Shown here piece after piece: positions 8,717-23,500 of a DNA stretch of 64,000 bases. The DNA lies in assembly GCA_014338405.1 (NCBI GenBank), contig JTDE01021267.1:15125-79124 (forward strand). Reading direction: 5' to 3'. The notes beneath the pieces were generated by a model. It was not told the origin of the DNA. It did no database searches and was given only the letters and a program-made list of their open reading frames with translations. The stretch is from Paragonimus skrjabini miyazakii. Its lineage: Eukaryota; Platyhelminthes; Trematoda; Plagiorchiida; Troglotrematidae. Positions within the stretch are counted from its first letter, which is position 1, and every line of letters begins with the position of its first letter. Made by a program: the position numbers and the translations under genes.

Positions 8717-11700
8717 GTGAGCGGCGTCATTTATCCTCTCTGTAAAGTTTGCAAATAACACTTTTCACGAAATAAACATAGACCCCATAAACCGATAGTT
8801 CTAACCCAAGAGAGACAACTGATATGCTTTTTTGGTTTTCTGGTTGATTTGATCTTCTGTGATTTATGTACATCAATCTTTGTCCTATTCTCGATATCAA
8901 GTTCTCCAATAAATACTTTGAAAGAAATATACATGTCATCTTCAGAACTACTCATCCCGATCTACCTGTCATCCCACGTGATTTACCCATAATCCATCTG
9001 CTGAGTGATTATGTAGCTTGACTGACTGATCACGCATGTACAAACCTTCATGTTGTCGGTGTCCAAAAATTTCGCCAAATCCGCTTTCTATTACCACCTA
9101 TGCCACCTCTAGATTGTGATGATTAGATCGTTGGTATATATGTAGTAAAGGAAATAGTGATATGCTCACTATTCTGCAGTAGACCAATGCATATGTCGAA
9201 AAACTCAAAACAATGCAATCAAAGACGCTATGATACATGTGCGGTAGACGAACATTATAGTAGTAGTTTCAGTGTGGAAATTCCCTCAGCGGTTAGTTTG
9301 AACTGAGCACCTTAAAGTACACATGAATTCTACCCGGTTCATCGAGAAACGTTTGCTGTTGAGATGAGCAACCAAGTGTAGCCGGCTAAGTGCAAAATGG
9401 GTGCCGCTGGGGCATCGGTTTAGTTGCCCGAATAAATTTGCAAATAGAACTTGGGAAGAGGGAAATATTCAAATTGGTCCAAATGTTTTGGTAAGTAGTC
9501 ACCAATCTTTTATGCGGCAGAGGCTGACTCAAGGTCATCGGGTTCCAAAATCTGTTTTCCAGTGGCACCAAAACTGAGAGTATAATACGGTTGCATTTCT
9601 GCCTCTTCCAGTCGCACGGTAGCTGCTACCATGTAGTTTAATTGAGCAGGAATCGCAACCAAGTTGACTGCTACGAAAAGCTTCTAAACGCAACTTGCTT
9701 GTTGAATCGTCAGAGAACTGTGGTTCATCTTCATCACAGAAATTTTCCATGTGTGCGTTCTTCTTCCGGAAGGTGCACATGGCCTTAGTACGCATGGTCT
9801 ATCAAGTCGAAACCGACGATGGTAATAATCTATTGAATGAAGCTGAATTAAAGAAAACACCTTTCCTTGACGGTATCTTGAAGACAAGTCGTCTCACAGT
9901 TGGTCCTTTACAGTTATCGATTCTTCTAGTCTACGGAGCTGTTTCCACACTAAACTCTACGAGGAATCATTGCGAAGAAGTGTCGCAGTTTTTTTGCAAG
10001 CAGAAGTTGCATCAAGGGTAATTTTTGTGCGCAAGAATTGTGTTTGGCTCGAAGCTCAGACGTATGCCAGGAAAAAGTAACTCATACAAAATGCCTCTTA
10101 CTTAGGAGATACTTGTTTGTTTATCAGAACAATGGCACATTTTTCGATTGAATGGCACAGATTATTTTAAAAATCAAGAAGGATTTCTTCAAATGGTGAA
10201 ACTAAGCCTGTGTCGGTTATAACGACCATTCTAAACAAACTCGCAAAGACACTCATTTATCTACAGTTATTTTAAGTTTTGCCGATACTCCGAACCTTAA
10301 CGATGGCTCAGTTTTCAAAATTACATTGTCAACTACCTGACATGGCCTACTTAGCAACATTGATATCGAACTCGAGTCTATTCTATTAGCAAGTTTAAGT
10401 GAAAATCAAGAAGCAACTTTTCATGATAACAGGCTGATGAGTTTCGCTGCCGTTTCATAGTCAACAACCACACCGGACTGCACCATTTCAACTAACAGTA
10501 AACCAGTACATGCGTTGTATTCCGTAAAAGTAAGTCTACCCTTTTAATAAATTCAAACTTCAGGCAAGTTGGTATATATTTACGATGAACTCCAGCTGAC
10601 AATTTAGCTAATACGGTTTGTAGTTGAAGTTTGTTTCTAAACCAGAGTGATCTGATAAAAGCTTTGCCGAAAGATGGAAACATTCAAATATTGTACAGCC
10701 TACTAGAGATGCATCTCATTCTGTCCATACGGGCGTGACTGTCGTGGTCGTATTTTTCGGAATCCTGGTAACAGTTTCAGTGAGTATTTATATGAAATAG
10801 ACACCGGATATGATTTGGTATGGCGCACCTCCATAATCAGGCAATCGATCTGCGTGATAAATTTGTCAGGAAAAATGTAGCGTCAAAATGTAGAGATAAC
10901 AAGAACAACCTCTTTTCCTATGCCACACTGGTTTCAGATAGGCTTGATAAGATCTTCATTGAATGCAGTGACAACGCCCGGTGTTTATACTTCATCAAGC
11001 GAGCACTGCACCTGTATAAGTGTTGAAATAGATCACTGCTACCCAGCGATTTATGACCTGCCTGAGGGTTATGCGGCTAGATTTTGCCTGACCCAATGTC
11101 TTCTCTGGGTTTAGAATCGAAACGTAAGTTGAGTGTTCGGTGTATGTGGCGCGGTGTTTCACCGTTGGACGTAAACTTTGGAAGATTCAATCTGTTCTAC
11201 TGAATTATTCTGTCTTCGGCTTGCAAGGTGCGTACGAACGCAGTTATCCGGAGCAGATACCCGATACTCCTAGGGTCAAAAGTGTAAGACAACGCTCCCT
11301 CGGAACAGGTTCTGCATGCAGAAGACAACTATTGGTAACTGAGACGTCTGATTTCGAAAGGCTTGGAGAACGAAACAACGCTAGTAGTGTGTCAAAGCTT
11401 GCATGGTTCTATTCAGGGGCTCGCTCAATAACTTAGCGTCAGCGATAGTGTGTGGCGACTTCAAAGAATGAAGTGCAAACTTCTAAGTTTACAGTCCTTG
11501 CGGTGGGTATGGTATCTTTTCAATCCCGAAAGATTTCCCATAGTTTTGTTTAGAGGTGTTCTTTCGTATATTGGGTCTTTAAGATATGAGAGAACAGTGT
11601 TGATCATTGCTGGTCACCCTGAACCAATACACATTGTCGGCTTGGCTCGTTGTTCTGGTTAATCTTGAACACACAGAAGCAAAAGTATCGTTTAGTCTTC

Positions 11701-12614
11701 GTAATATGGTCCTATAGAGTATCAGCCTGAGTAATAAAAACGGGTAAGGTGGTTTTCATGTATTGACCAGCACAGATTATGCATATTTATTGCACATTGG
11801 TGAACGAAATAGGTGGGCAGCGTCGGTTATCAATTTTTAGCCTGCTCGCACCTGACGGTTCTCGCTATGAACTAGCTGAACTTCTACTTATGTGCGGTTG
11901 CCTTCTGCGTTGGGCAAGAATCCGCCATATCTCTCATCTGTCTGTCAGATAATACATCGTTGGACAAAAAATGGGCAATGCCATCGGTATGTATTCGCCA
12001 AAATAAAAGCCGTGTTTTCGTCAATAGACCATACAGGGCTGCATTGATCGACCAGGGGATTATCATCCTGAACTGTCCGGCCAATTTAGATGGATAGGTT
12101 TTCTGGTTACAGCTGTCATGGATGTGATTACTGTCGGCAGGCAACTTGGGAATGTCCATATAACTTTCCAAATACTCACTAGTGAGTCTTCACGTGTGCT
12201 ATTATATCTAAACTTCCTATGTCGAAATTTACACTCATCACTCAATTTTCCAGTCAATCGTGAACTATTTGTCAACCTGTCAAGTCTTATGGGGTTGCGC
12301 TGAACCGAGTGAAAGGTTGACTTTGAAATGTACGATACTCCACAAAAGTCACATAGTCCCTCAGTATCTAGATGAAATCAACAAAAGCAAACTGATTCAC
12401 TGATCCTGGTTGAGTAGCTACTCAGCCAGTGCTTATGTAAAATGTTTACAAATGACAGTCCAGTGTCAGTATTCATCACTCATCTTCGTGTATGTGATAG
12501 ATAATATTAAACTCTAGCACTCTCAAGACTACAATAACAACTTCCAATAGTTAATCATTTGTGGATTAGTTTGCACTTCCTGTTTGCTTTCCGTTTGCTT
12601 TCTTTTCTTTTCAG
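8717..12614 (+). other. Intron B-C (3.9 kb)
   Basis: No repeat, RNA or coding signal recognised on either strand. The longest open frames (about 60-108 codons) have no family resemblance. Confidence 0.75.
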
Positions 12615-12647
12615 GAAGACATAAAAAATGGACTAATTCCTTTCTAC
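12615..12647 (+). CDS. Decarboxylase exon C (11 codons)
   Basis: A 33-nt exon between ttttcag and gtgagt, phase 0 on both sides. It reads EDIKNGLIPFY and matches the EEDKxRGLIPFF link that precedes the VATLGTT strand in DDC/HDC. It was found only by matching the family and is too short for an ORF search. Confidence 0.88.
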
Positions 12648-14060
12648 GTGAGTTTAGATTGCCACCATGTTAGTAATGTGTCACATTACAGCCTGCTGTT
12701 TATAGTTATATTGAATTAGAAATTGCTTATACTCGATAGTTCGTATGGTCGATTGCAGCCTTTACTTACGGATACGGTACTTTGTAGAGGAAGCGTTAGG
12801 CCTCCACAGTAATATCTGTGAAAAAATGGTAGGCAGGCTAATTGGTTATGGGAATGCAGGGAATGCAGGGCAGTGATTTGAGTTTAGTAAGCGAAAAGTT
12901 GTGTGAAATGCAAGTTTATGGCTGATAGCCGAGGCAAAGACAGTGTACAGTCTTCTATGGTTGGGTCACACACTTCGAACGTCAGCAGAGCATTTGTTGC
13001 ACCACGTAGTGTTCTATGTGGCGAATGGCAGTTGGAAGAAATCAGGCGGCAGCCAATCACCAACACGGTCAAAGGGTGTGACATCTTGGACGTCCCGCTG
13101 AGCAAGGTTGATAAGTGCCAAATATTCGGCTGAAGAGTTCCAAACTATCTGCACCGTCAATTGGCAACGCTATCTGACGCGACAGTGACTCGGAGTCGGT
13201 TGTGAGCCAGTATCCTCAGGGTCGTTTACTCTCCTGTTATAATGAATCTTCATGGTTGTTATTCACGGTTTGCCCTCAGACACTTCTGTTTATTTACTGT
13301 GCTGCTCCCTCGTGGGCTACTGTCAAGTTCATGGCAGCCCGAGTCAGAATAACCGCGGATACAGCACGGAGCTGGAAATGGTTACGGTGATGTTGTCAAA
13401 TAGGGGTCAATGATCTGAGCATTCTGATCTTCCTGCGCCGATACACAGTGACTGGCCAAGATTCGTTCAACTGAGTTGTTTGTACTACGAACTAATTTAA
13501 TAAACCTAGCAAACTGGTGCGAACGGGATGAAGTTTAGCAGTCGTTATCACTACTTACGTTTCCCTAGCCAGTGAGCTTAACACGGATGCGGAGTCCGAC
13601 GGCAGTTTTTCATTACGTGCAACAACTAGTTAACCAAAAATGAATTTGACAAACTTCCCCATTTGTAAAACGTTATTAAAATGATCAGAAACTTATAGAG
13701 ATGTCCAAAAGAGGATCCTGTTTTGCAGCGCTCCGAAGTAACTTCAGTCTGACTGAGCACAAGTGGCTGTTCCCTTTCAATAAAAATGTTATCCTATTCA
13801 TTATCAACGGATTAGTCATCATGTGTACAAAAAAGTGCTCTTAGATTCTGCGTCACTTATATGATGTGTTCATAGAATCGGAATTCATGGCATGCACAAA
13901 CACTGGCGAAAACGTTTTCCTGAATGCGATAACTGTGTCCATCTGTGAGTGCTGTTCGGACTTTATCAGGGAAACTACCGAGTACCTATCAGTGTTTAAA
14001 AATTGCCCATCAAATTTGATATCTTCTGTGCGTTCAGCATATTTTGGAAGGCTTCATCGC

Positions 14061-14185
14061 AACAGGACAGTTACTGTATCGTCTCTCAAGGACAAGGAGT
14101 AACATGACCGTTACTCACAAGAAAACATGGCTGTACTTAGAAATCATAATTCGGTTATGAGGTCAGCGGAGCAGATCTCGACATG
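14061..14185 (+). mobile_element. Decayed hammerhead-SINE head fragment
   Basis: Words in register with the copy at 8183: aacaggacagttactg, gttactcacaag, aatcataattcggtt, gaggtcagcgg. The A box region is damaged and no hammerhead can be read downstream. Old fragment. Confidence 0.5.
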
Positions 14186-14414
14186 ATTTCCATAATAGCC
14201 GAACTCGAAAATCCCAGTCTTGATTAGCTTAAACATAGCTGTCGGACTTCACCACAACGAAATCTGAGTAAAATGTTCCTTTCTGAAAAAGATAGTCTCA
14301 GTCATTTGGGTGGATGCCAGAACAAGTGAGAATGGTTTTCACTTTATAGTTCAGGTTCAATGATGGTGCATTAAGATCATCCACAATACACAACTCCATA
14401 TAACGAATGCGTAA

Positions 14415-15790
14415 CTGTAAGACCGTCATGAAAAAAGCGTTGGCTATGATTAAAAACTAAAAGAAAGAGAATGGGAGGGACCAAATTACTAAAAACAACA
14501 CTGAGAGCATTCAACTTCAAGGGGTTTGCACCTTGGAATCAATTAGCCGAGCCATGGTTAAAAACGAAAAGTCATCAACGAGGCAGATTCCTTATGAGTT
14601 TCACTGCTCCGAGCCAATAAATGCAGTTGGTTCACAGGCAACTGGGAAGAACAATGAAAACATTCACACGAATAAATCCGATTAGTCACCAGCTCACCTA
14701 AAGCCTCAGTACACCGACTCCGTAAGTCACGAGGGTCCCAGCACAGAAGACAAACCCGAAAGTAGCCAAGCTCTGATGAACGCCTTTGCTTCACGTCGGT
14801 TAGACCTAGCATTGACAAAGAGTACTCAGTGTGTTGGACGACCAGCTGGCATCCCTAGGACTTGGCTCATCCATCTAAGTTTGTATAAAACCTGCAGATT
14901 AAACAATGGGAGTCACTTGGCATTCACTACCAAATATTCTATTCCCAATCTCTGCGGTATCAACCCGCTTCTGCCACCCGACACTAGCGATGGGAAGCAA
15001 ACATCGATGGTTGAATGCCTGAATACGGTTCATTTCTTCTATCCTGAATGGTCAAGTTTCTCAGCGTTAAAGTAATACAGCCCTCATGGTCGCCTTATAT
15101 ATGCCACCTTTAAACTCCACATAAATACCTCTCTGTTGCCAGACATGTCCTGGATTAACGTATGTCCCTCTGTCTACTGAGATACCGGCTTATAATTCAT
15201 CCCCCATGTCTCCAACGCTGCCGGTGTAGCTTTTTCAGTACACAAACCGGCCAACAGCCTCCATAACTTCATTATCCAATCTCAAAATTACATAATTGCA
15301 GCAGTCATGCAGAAACATTTTACATTTTGATTCTTCAAAACTCCTTCCGAAATGTTTAACATGGTGTGAAATGGCGTCTAGCATTGCCTGTGCTGCTTTC
15401 AAATTGCCAGGCAACAACAGCTGGTCGTCAACGTAATCAAAAGCATCCTGCTTTCTACTGGGAAGGAGGTCAACGTCGGCATCTTATGAATGCCGTATAC
15501 AGTTCTCCATTACTTCACCTGCAACAAAAATTAACCAAAAATGACGAAATTTGATAGTCTTGACGTGTTTCGCTCTTGCTGCCGCAGGTGACGGGGAATT
15601 CACTGTAAACCCTAAACTGAGCTGAAGTATGAGAATAAAGCGCCGCTAGTACGTTCGCATACTTGTTCCGCACAAACCTACTGTTAAGTAGTTCCAAAAT
15701 TGTAGGTCGGTCGACTAAATCGAACACAGCTTTATAGTTGAAAATGGATGGCATTCGTGGGAAAGTTGATCTGGACTCCCCGTGTTATGG
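14415..15790 (-). mobile_element. RTE-like element family 2, degenerate copy A
   Basis: On the - strand, broken frames give RT pieces: FNYKAVFDLVDRPTILELL and YANVLAALYSHTSAQFRVYS (motif A region), then ETRQDYQISSFLVNFC in place of GVRQGCPISPFLFNF, then SKCKMFLHD, and C-terminal LYKLRWMSQVLGMP and CWDPRDLRSR. These match the order and motifs of the family 1 RT at 4356-6317. The catalytic aspartates are damaged. A matching copy lies at 32480-33760, also on the - strand. The stretch 14415-14560 would be its 3' UTR. Confidence 0.65.
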
Positions 15791-16090
15791 TTCCAAGTCA
15801 GGCAGTCAGTGAGACCATACTGTGTACCTGTTTGCAGCCGCAATGAGTTGACTGTTTGCATGGAACGCACAAGATTTGTACACAAATCTTGCGGAAGTAC
15901 AGACAAGGATTATGTTATCGTAGTTGTACGGCGTCACCTTATTGTCACTTTTATGAAAAACCCACATCAAAATGTAGTGACTCGCTGTTTTTCAGTATGA
16001 AAATACCTGAAAACTACAAAATAGTATTATACGCCATGAAAACCACTCAAACTTCGTTGCAATTTTCTCATCGGCTTATATAATTTTTCC

Positions 16091-16130
16091 GGCTCGAGTT
16101 TCGCTCTCATAAAGCTTACCTGTTGTGCAT
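16091..16130 (-). repeat. Hammerhead-like scrap from the SINE family
   Basis: The reverse complement contains atgagagcgaaactcgag preceded by gcacaacaggtaag. It matches the stem II / GAAA / stem III part of the hammerhead at 8406-8450. The CUGACGA core is mutated, so this is inactive. Only about 40 bp is recognisable. Confidence 0.45.
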
Positions 16131-17375
16131 ATTCTTGTCCAAAAAAGCAACTAAACCTCGGTTTTTTGTTGTTTGTGTGACCAATGTGTTTGCCGCCATC
16201 TACTCACTAACGGTACGTTCATTCTTTACTGACTGATCATCGTAGATTTTGACACGAGTCCTTTGACTTGTTTTCTCTCAAATCAGCGCTTTAGTGCGAC
16301 TGTTTCATTCATTTGTTGGAACCTACTAGAGCGAAATAACCGGATATTTGTTCAGTTCAATATATTCGCGTCAGATGTCGAAGCAATCGTACACTGGACC
16401 TGAGCAAACCGTGTGGTACTTTAATCTTGAACTACTTCTCAAGCCTATTCACCTTCCACTGGTCTGTATGAATTCATCTACCTTAGAATGTCACTCCTCA
16501 TGGACGTAAAGTATCTCTACTTTAACCAGATAACCATACATAATCCATGAGTACAGTAGTTCTCAAAAACCTCTCACTCTCATATAACAGCATCAGGTCA
16601 ATATCCTTGAACAAGGCACTCTGACTAATTACTTTCAACGATATCTGTTCACTTAACTAGAGGAAGTGTTGTGTAACTTTGCTAACCAAGATTTTTTACA
16701 CTCATTGTGTTCCTTCGGTTAAATAAATGGAGACACAAGTTAAGTTTTAAATGGCACAATCATTATGACTGTAAGCGATATTAGGTATTATGCGACTTCT
16801 GGATCGTTCGAATAAACAGATACAAAAGGGACCAGCTGCTCAGTAAGCAACCAATTCCATCGACAACACAAATTTAACTGGATCAGGTCACAATCCAATT
16901 CATTTGCACTACTGGATGACGTTGGGAAAATAGTGTGAGAAGGGTCAATTTAAATACAACATTATAATCAGAAATAAATTTGTGTTCTTGGCTGCAACTG
17001 TCCACAAAATAGTTTTCCCTACAAGGTGAATAACGTACTGAGACGGACATGTGGGTGTGTTCGTAATAGTCTTCCTTACTGTGTTACGCCTTCTGTACAT
17101 CGTAGGCTGTTGAGTGTGGTTCTTTTCCGTTAGCGTCATACTACTTGCCGACGCCCCTGAGTAGCATTCAACGCCCAAATCATTGTCTGATTATTTAAAA
17201 AAACAGGAACGGTAGGTGAATAGCACAAGCCTAAACATTAGCGTCAACTAACACAAACACTTTTCTTATCAAATAATCCCATCTCATTGCATCGATTTTG
17301 ATGTTTGGTGGAAAACTTCGAATCCATTTTTGTCCTCATGTTCAATAAATTAAACCTCGTACTTTTGTTTTACAG

Positions 17376-17537
17376 GTCTGTGCAACCTTAGGAACGACAA
17401 GTTGTTGTTCATTCGACCAGTTGGCTTCGGTGGGTCCTGTGTGTAGTAGACACGAAGTCTGGTTGCACATCGATGCTGCCTACGCAGGAAATTCATTCAT
17501 CTGTCCGGAACTACGCGAGTATATGGAGGGTATTCAG
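17376..17537 (+). CDS. Decarboxylase exon D (54 codons): PLP pyridine-nitrogen Asp
   Basis: Acceptor tttacag ends at 17375 and donor gtaggc starts at 17538, phase 0. It reads VCATLGTTSCCSFDQL, then WLHIDAAYAGNSFICPEL, and ends YMEGIQ. The Asp of DAAYAG makes the salt bridge to the PLP ring nitrogen in the family (DDC Asp271). This is the most conserved exon in the window and was the anchor for finding the others. Confidence 0.96.
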
Positions 17538-20500
17538 GTAGGCAATTCATCAGTGACAATTCGGTTAAAACGTGGATTTAATGGCGAAATGTTTGCTTCA
17601 AAACCTTAACTGACCACATGTTGATTTACAAAAATAGAAATTATTGATCGATCATCCCTGTGTTTATGACCAACTGAAACCAGAGTGAGTGGATCTGCGA
17701 ATCTGCTACTGACACATCGGTTTGCTTGAGCTGTCAGTTACAGACAACAATTTCACTGATGCCTTATACGAAATAAAAAAGACTTTTGTTCATGTTCTGT
17801 GTTTATTCTTACGTTAGCCTTTTTAAAAGGGAAACATAATTTTGAATTACCAGTGATTCCGTTGTTTAAGAACCGAATGTATTCAATTAACTGCACAAAT
17901 AGCGCCTAGTTTATTAATCAGTGTTGACCATGATAAGACAGGACATAAGATTTACCCACATGATTCCAAAGAACTCGTTATTCAAGTGTATACTCATGCA
18001 GTGTAGTAATTTGCCGCATTCAATAATCAAATGGGGAACAAGTATACATGCGAACAGTGGAAATATACGAATTACGTGATTAACTATAGAAACAGCATGT
18101 TCAAATATCAACACAACTTTGTTAAATTAACATATAATGGAACTTAAACTTCTATTTGAGACGACAGTTTGCGCGCACCTCTACACAAAGGCTGTCCGTT
18201 GTGTTATCGACGATCAATAAATTCAACTGTTCTCATTTTCTACAGAAAACCAATAAACTTACACTTTACTAGCTCTAACTCAGTCATTGAGTAGAAAAAG
18301 ATGCGAACAGCTTCAAGTCGTAGTCTACTAACAGCAAACTGCTGAAAGTAATACATCAAATCACAGTCATTTTAGGTTAATCCATCACATCTGTATTTTG
18401 CAGCTTGAGGCGGATCGTCATATTTTTGAGACTATGAATTATTATATAAAATGTTTTGACTCACAAATTCCCTTATCTGTTGTAGTGTGCAAAGGCACCG
18501 CAACACTTAAAATACTTCAATCCTCTAAAAATACGATAACCAATGTCTTTGGCATACTGAGGATTAAAATATTTTTTACAGAACTTGAATTCAGACAATT
18601 ACGATCAGTCTTTTGCCTTCTCTAGACAGATGTCTGTGAAGTTTATGTGCTCTTTGTTCCTGTCTAAGCTTATGGACGCGAACCAGTTGGCTTAAATCCG
18701 TTCAATCAGGTTGCTTTCTCTTCTCAACAATCTAATCAACCACTTAGTTGGGCCTACCTGGATCGGTCACCAATGCTAATGCTTCCGATTCCTTGGTCAG
18801 GGAGTTTATCGGTGATTCGGGAACTCTGGGTAGCCTCCCATTATGCGTTAGATAATTCGACAACTTTCCTAGCATGCGACGAAATAATTTGAAAACAACA
18901 GATGAGTTAAACTAACAGCTTCATAATCGAAGATATGTTTAATTTTTGACCATGTTTTAATTGACATGAGGTAATTCCAACATAGTTGAGGCCGTCTGTT
19001 CATCCACCTTCAAGAAAAAGTGAAGAGAAACGACACGCAATGGTCAAGCCACGGTCCATATTAGAGGCGCATTAATTAAAGTTTCGGTCAAATAGGCTGT
19101 TTAAAAGGATAGACGCCTAGAAGTTAAAACAATATTCATACACTATACGTTTTTCAATGGCCTCAGTCGCATGAAGCAGAAATCAGCGTAACCATCACAG
19201 TATGATAAGTATGATACTGGATGGAATAATAGATAAGCTACTCTTTCTAGCGAACTGCGAGTAATCAACTCCTGCTTGCTTTGTTCTCATGCACAGTTCA
19301 TGAGTCAATCAATATTTCTGTTTCCCTGTGAGCACCGGGAGTTTCAGTCACATCAAAAAACTATTTTTGTGCTTTGATTTGTTCGTAATTCGTTACTTTT
19401 TGAAATATCAACAGCCTCCGTACAAACTCAGTTGAACGGTTAACCCATCTCTGATGCAGTCAGTAGAGTTTACAGAAGACTGGATTGTGGTGTGTATGCA
19501 CTTGCTGGTTGTGTTTCAAATCGCATCAGTAGCGAGCAGCGACAGTTAACCCACTGTTGGGCTTTAAGAGAAGATCAATGAATGCGTTCGCTTAAACGAG
19601 ATGAATTGATAAATTCATTAAATTCTGCTGAGATCGACCAACAAACTCTCTTCCTGATCGTATATCTAGCATACATATTCAACTTAAACGTTTATTGTGA
19701 AGGACTACAATTACTTTAGTACTTCCACTTAGATGAAATACAAAACACTCAAGCAAACACATTGATATCAAATAAAGACAGATTTTTGATGCCTTTCATA
19801 TTCCAGCGTAGACTCGTATACATGAATTGAGCAATTAGCAAGAATAGTATCATTTATTCGTGTGATGTCTTTCCTTATTTCCCAAAGAATGCAAGCAAAA
19901 AAGCTTTATGTACCTAGACAGTCGTTGGAGACCATACAATTTGCTGTTTCTTCTGACATGAACAGAGTTTTATACAACGCAGCTGTTGCATTAAACTGAA
20001 GCACCTGTTTTTACTCCGGCAAAATTCACCACTACTTGAGTTTAACTCATGCAGCCAAGCCAGTTTGTTCCTAATGACTTCATAGTTCCAATTGAATAAG
20101 CTAGAAAGGTCTCATAACACGCCGCCTATCAAAACGCTTCCGCGATCATCTGATGTGATCCAGTAGTTGAATGACGAAATCATGGAGGTCAATGAACAAC
20201 TTACGTTTGACCGCAACTTTTCCCGGTAGTTTCGTCCGGTTTATAGGATTCATAGGGTTCTTTCAAAATTGTCAAAAATTAATCCAAACTAACACCGAGT
20301 TTCTTAGAATATAATTGAACGCGCTCAGTTTGTGTGGACGAAGCACCCTGTGGAAACACTGATTTCGTCAAAACCATTCTTTACAAACCTAAGTGAGGGA
20401 GCTGCAATCTCACATACTGCACAATCTTCAGTCATTCAGGTTGTCCAACACCCCATTCACTTACTGCTTCTAGTAACTATAGGTTATGTGACTGATGTTT

Positions 20501-23500
20501 TAGATTATTCATTAGGTTTCAGGCAGTCTCGTCATCTCTTTTAGACCAGTGACTTATCTAAGCTTACTTTGCTGACAATTTTTTGTATATTTGCTTTGTA
20601 ATTAGTGATTATGAAATAGTGAACTCTAGGCTAATTACTGCTTTACTTCCTTATAAATCAACTGGGTGTTTGTCATTAAGTAAATAAGCTATCGGTTATT
20701 ACAACCGCAGTGTATTATTTATGTCTTCTTCTCCAGTTCATTCAGGTACACAACTTCATTACCGTAGGCGGCACAGTCATTTCACTGAGATTTTTAATTG
20801 TACGACTGTTCAACATGTTATATTATTACATAATATTATATTATCGTGTTATCATTATATTATTATTGTTATATTGTATTATATCAACATATTACCACGT
20901 GATATTTTGAGCATGAATTAACATTGTTAATGGAACCAGGAAATCACAATCGCTATGAGTTATCACATCATCATGAACCAACTGCTTTTGATGTGTTCAT
21001 GATAAACGACAACCGCACAAAAGCAGAGGTGATAGTACAACTGTTATTGCTATCTCGTTTCTTGAAGCGAAACCACCATCATTACATATTGCACTTTGGA
21101 TTGAATTATAACACGCTGACCAAATCTGGAAGGAGGATAGACATACATGCCGGTTCTGTTTTGAAACACCTTGTAAAAGTGAATCTACTGATAGTAACAT
21201 ATCTAAAAGAATAGACATTTCGGATGGACTGCACAACAAGAGGTGGTAACGTCCGTCATAGGCTAAAAACCTTGCGACTGGTGCATACATAAATCCAATG
21301 TATACACACATATCTGACTATTCAGTCGATGAGTTTACAGTGCAACAAGGTCGATCAAGGCAGATTTCAAACGGACATCCATTTAATGTTCTTAGTATCT
21401 TAATCATTTTTGATAATGCCTCTTCTTGTTTTGATCAGATGACCTTATCAACTGTTTTAAACCGTATTGAACGGACACATTGTGCAAAATAAATGACCTA
21501 TAGGGTGGATGACCATTTTTGGTTTGACTAGTGACCAGACGAGTCAGCAGACCTTCTACAGAAACATCACCTGACAGCGTCTTCTTCATCAATCCACCGG
21601 ACAGATTCCGATTAACATACCTTTTATAACATCAGGGTAATACTTACTATTGGAATGCACATTGGTTTGACTTGTTCACCCTTCATGAATGGTAACTGCG
21701 TATGTGTAGAACGTATTGTTCTTTGATCGTAAGTGCGTTACACAATAATCATTCCCTACTAACCGAGACTGTTACCTGAATCTGCTTGTAAAAAATGTGT
21801 GACAGTCTTTTGTCAATAACCACCAAACAAGTCTAAGCTAATTTGCGGCAAATTGAAGTTTGAGTTATCAATCAGTTTGATCACTGAATTCACATTACCA
21901 ACTAATGGTACACATGCGTGCTTGAACGGGAAAATGGGGAACCAAAAATCAAACAATTGTCACTTCACTTTAATCACGCTCTCAAACAAATCCTGAAGGA
22001 CCGTAACGGTAATCGGAGTGGATAGAAAAAAGTGGCTTGTTTGTGTTCAGTAATGACTTACAATCCAGTAAACTTGGTAGGCAACATACCTAATAACAAA
22101 ATAACATTGCGTGTTGACCTGATTTGGTCTAATCAGAAGGTCATACACTGGAGTCGATCAGTCGGATGGTGGTAGAGCCTACGAATCATCTATGATTGAT
22201 TGGAATTCAAATTTTCTGACAGATTTATGCATTGCATGCTTACAGACTGGTGCAAAAATTTACACTTTTGCTCCGAGATATTAATAAATACCACATTTCA
22301 CCAATAAGTACAACATATTAACACAATTATTGGCTTCCGAGACAAGGTTATAATTTTCCTTGTTAAATATTCTCAGAATTTTTTTAAACTGGTGCTGCTT
22401 CACATTTTTGCACACACCGTGTGAAAAGCAGTAAGCTCCACATAATCTTGTAGTGAAATGCACTGGTTTATATCAGGTAGCTTTTAAGAGGAATTTTTTT
22501 CAAAGTATACCAAAACGAAATGCAAATCAAGGTTCGAATTTTACAAAAGTTTGCCTGAATGCTAAGGCTGTGAATGAATGTTTGTAGTATTTAATTTACA
22601 CCAACAAATTCCGAAAGCATTTCATAATAATAAAAACGTTTGGTCATCAATTTAAGCGTATCAAAGATTTTCACATCAATGACAAACCCCGATTGCAGGA
22701 TTATCGATTGCATGCAGCTGAGGACTTCAAGTGCCTAGATCACAAATCACAAGCAAATATAACTAAGCTTCTAAACCAAACAGTTCGGTTTAGCATTGTC
22801 TAAACATAAGTGGAAAGTGTTTGGGGCTTTAGTTCAATGATGGTGATAGGTATTTCTCCTATTGTTGAGCTCCAGCTAGAGCCAAAGTCGAGTAAGGCAT
22901 TTCTTTCAAAAAGAGGTTGGTGGAAGGTATGTCTGCGCAATCTTCCTTCAATTGTGACGAACGTTTGTGTTGAACGTGGGTTCACAAAAGGAGTCAGTAT
23001 TTACTGTTCAATATTTGAGGATCTAGGTTGTTTCAAACAACACAACTTTCACGTGATCTCAGCGTTTGCATTCAGATACGCCCTTTGGCTAAATAATTTT
23101 AAAACGCAACATTGGACTCTAGTTTTGTTCTTATTAGAGCACATCGGTGGTGTGTAGCTTTAGCAGGTCAGAAATTTTCGCTTCTGTCCTAGTAAACTTG
23201 AGACGGGCATAGTAACCATTACGTCATATACACTATGGTATGTCTAATCGATCACGGACGTTCAACCACGACCTTGAGTGAACTGTGTTAACTTTACGCT
23301 TTCACTGGACTAGAAAACTTGATCTAATCAGTCCAACTAATAATGCGGTATACAGGACCGCTGAGGTAGACTGGGAAGAATAATTTCGCCAAACCAATTA
23401 AATAGTGTGTTGGTTGGTGATTGAAGTGTGAGGAATTAGGCCGTTAAAACCTTGTAGTTTTCTTCTTTTGATAATCTTCAGCAACGATCTCCTGAACAAT

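Larger units (their letters stand above)
12648..17375 (+). other. Intron C-D (4.7 kb)
   Basis: Holds a SINE scrap (14061), the RTE-like family 2 copy A (14415-15790) and a hammerhead scrap (16091). 12648-14060 and 16131-17375 show nothing recognisable. Confidence 0.8.

Noticed and set aside
9695..10021. 108-codon + strand frame with overlapping - strand frames
   Set aside because: No domain, no splice signals, and equally long frames on the other strand. Looks like chance.
10430..10460. ctgatgag followed by tttcgctg, hammerhead-like words
   Set aside because: No GAAA on the same strand, no stem I partner and no cleavage triplet in place.
15782..16083. Overlapping + strand frames of 72-75 codons
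   Set aside because: They lie antisense to or just beyond the - strand RTE-like copy, with no motif of their own.
22810..23157. 115-codon + strand frame
   Set aside because: No recognised motif and no support from neighbours. Both strands are open here.
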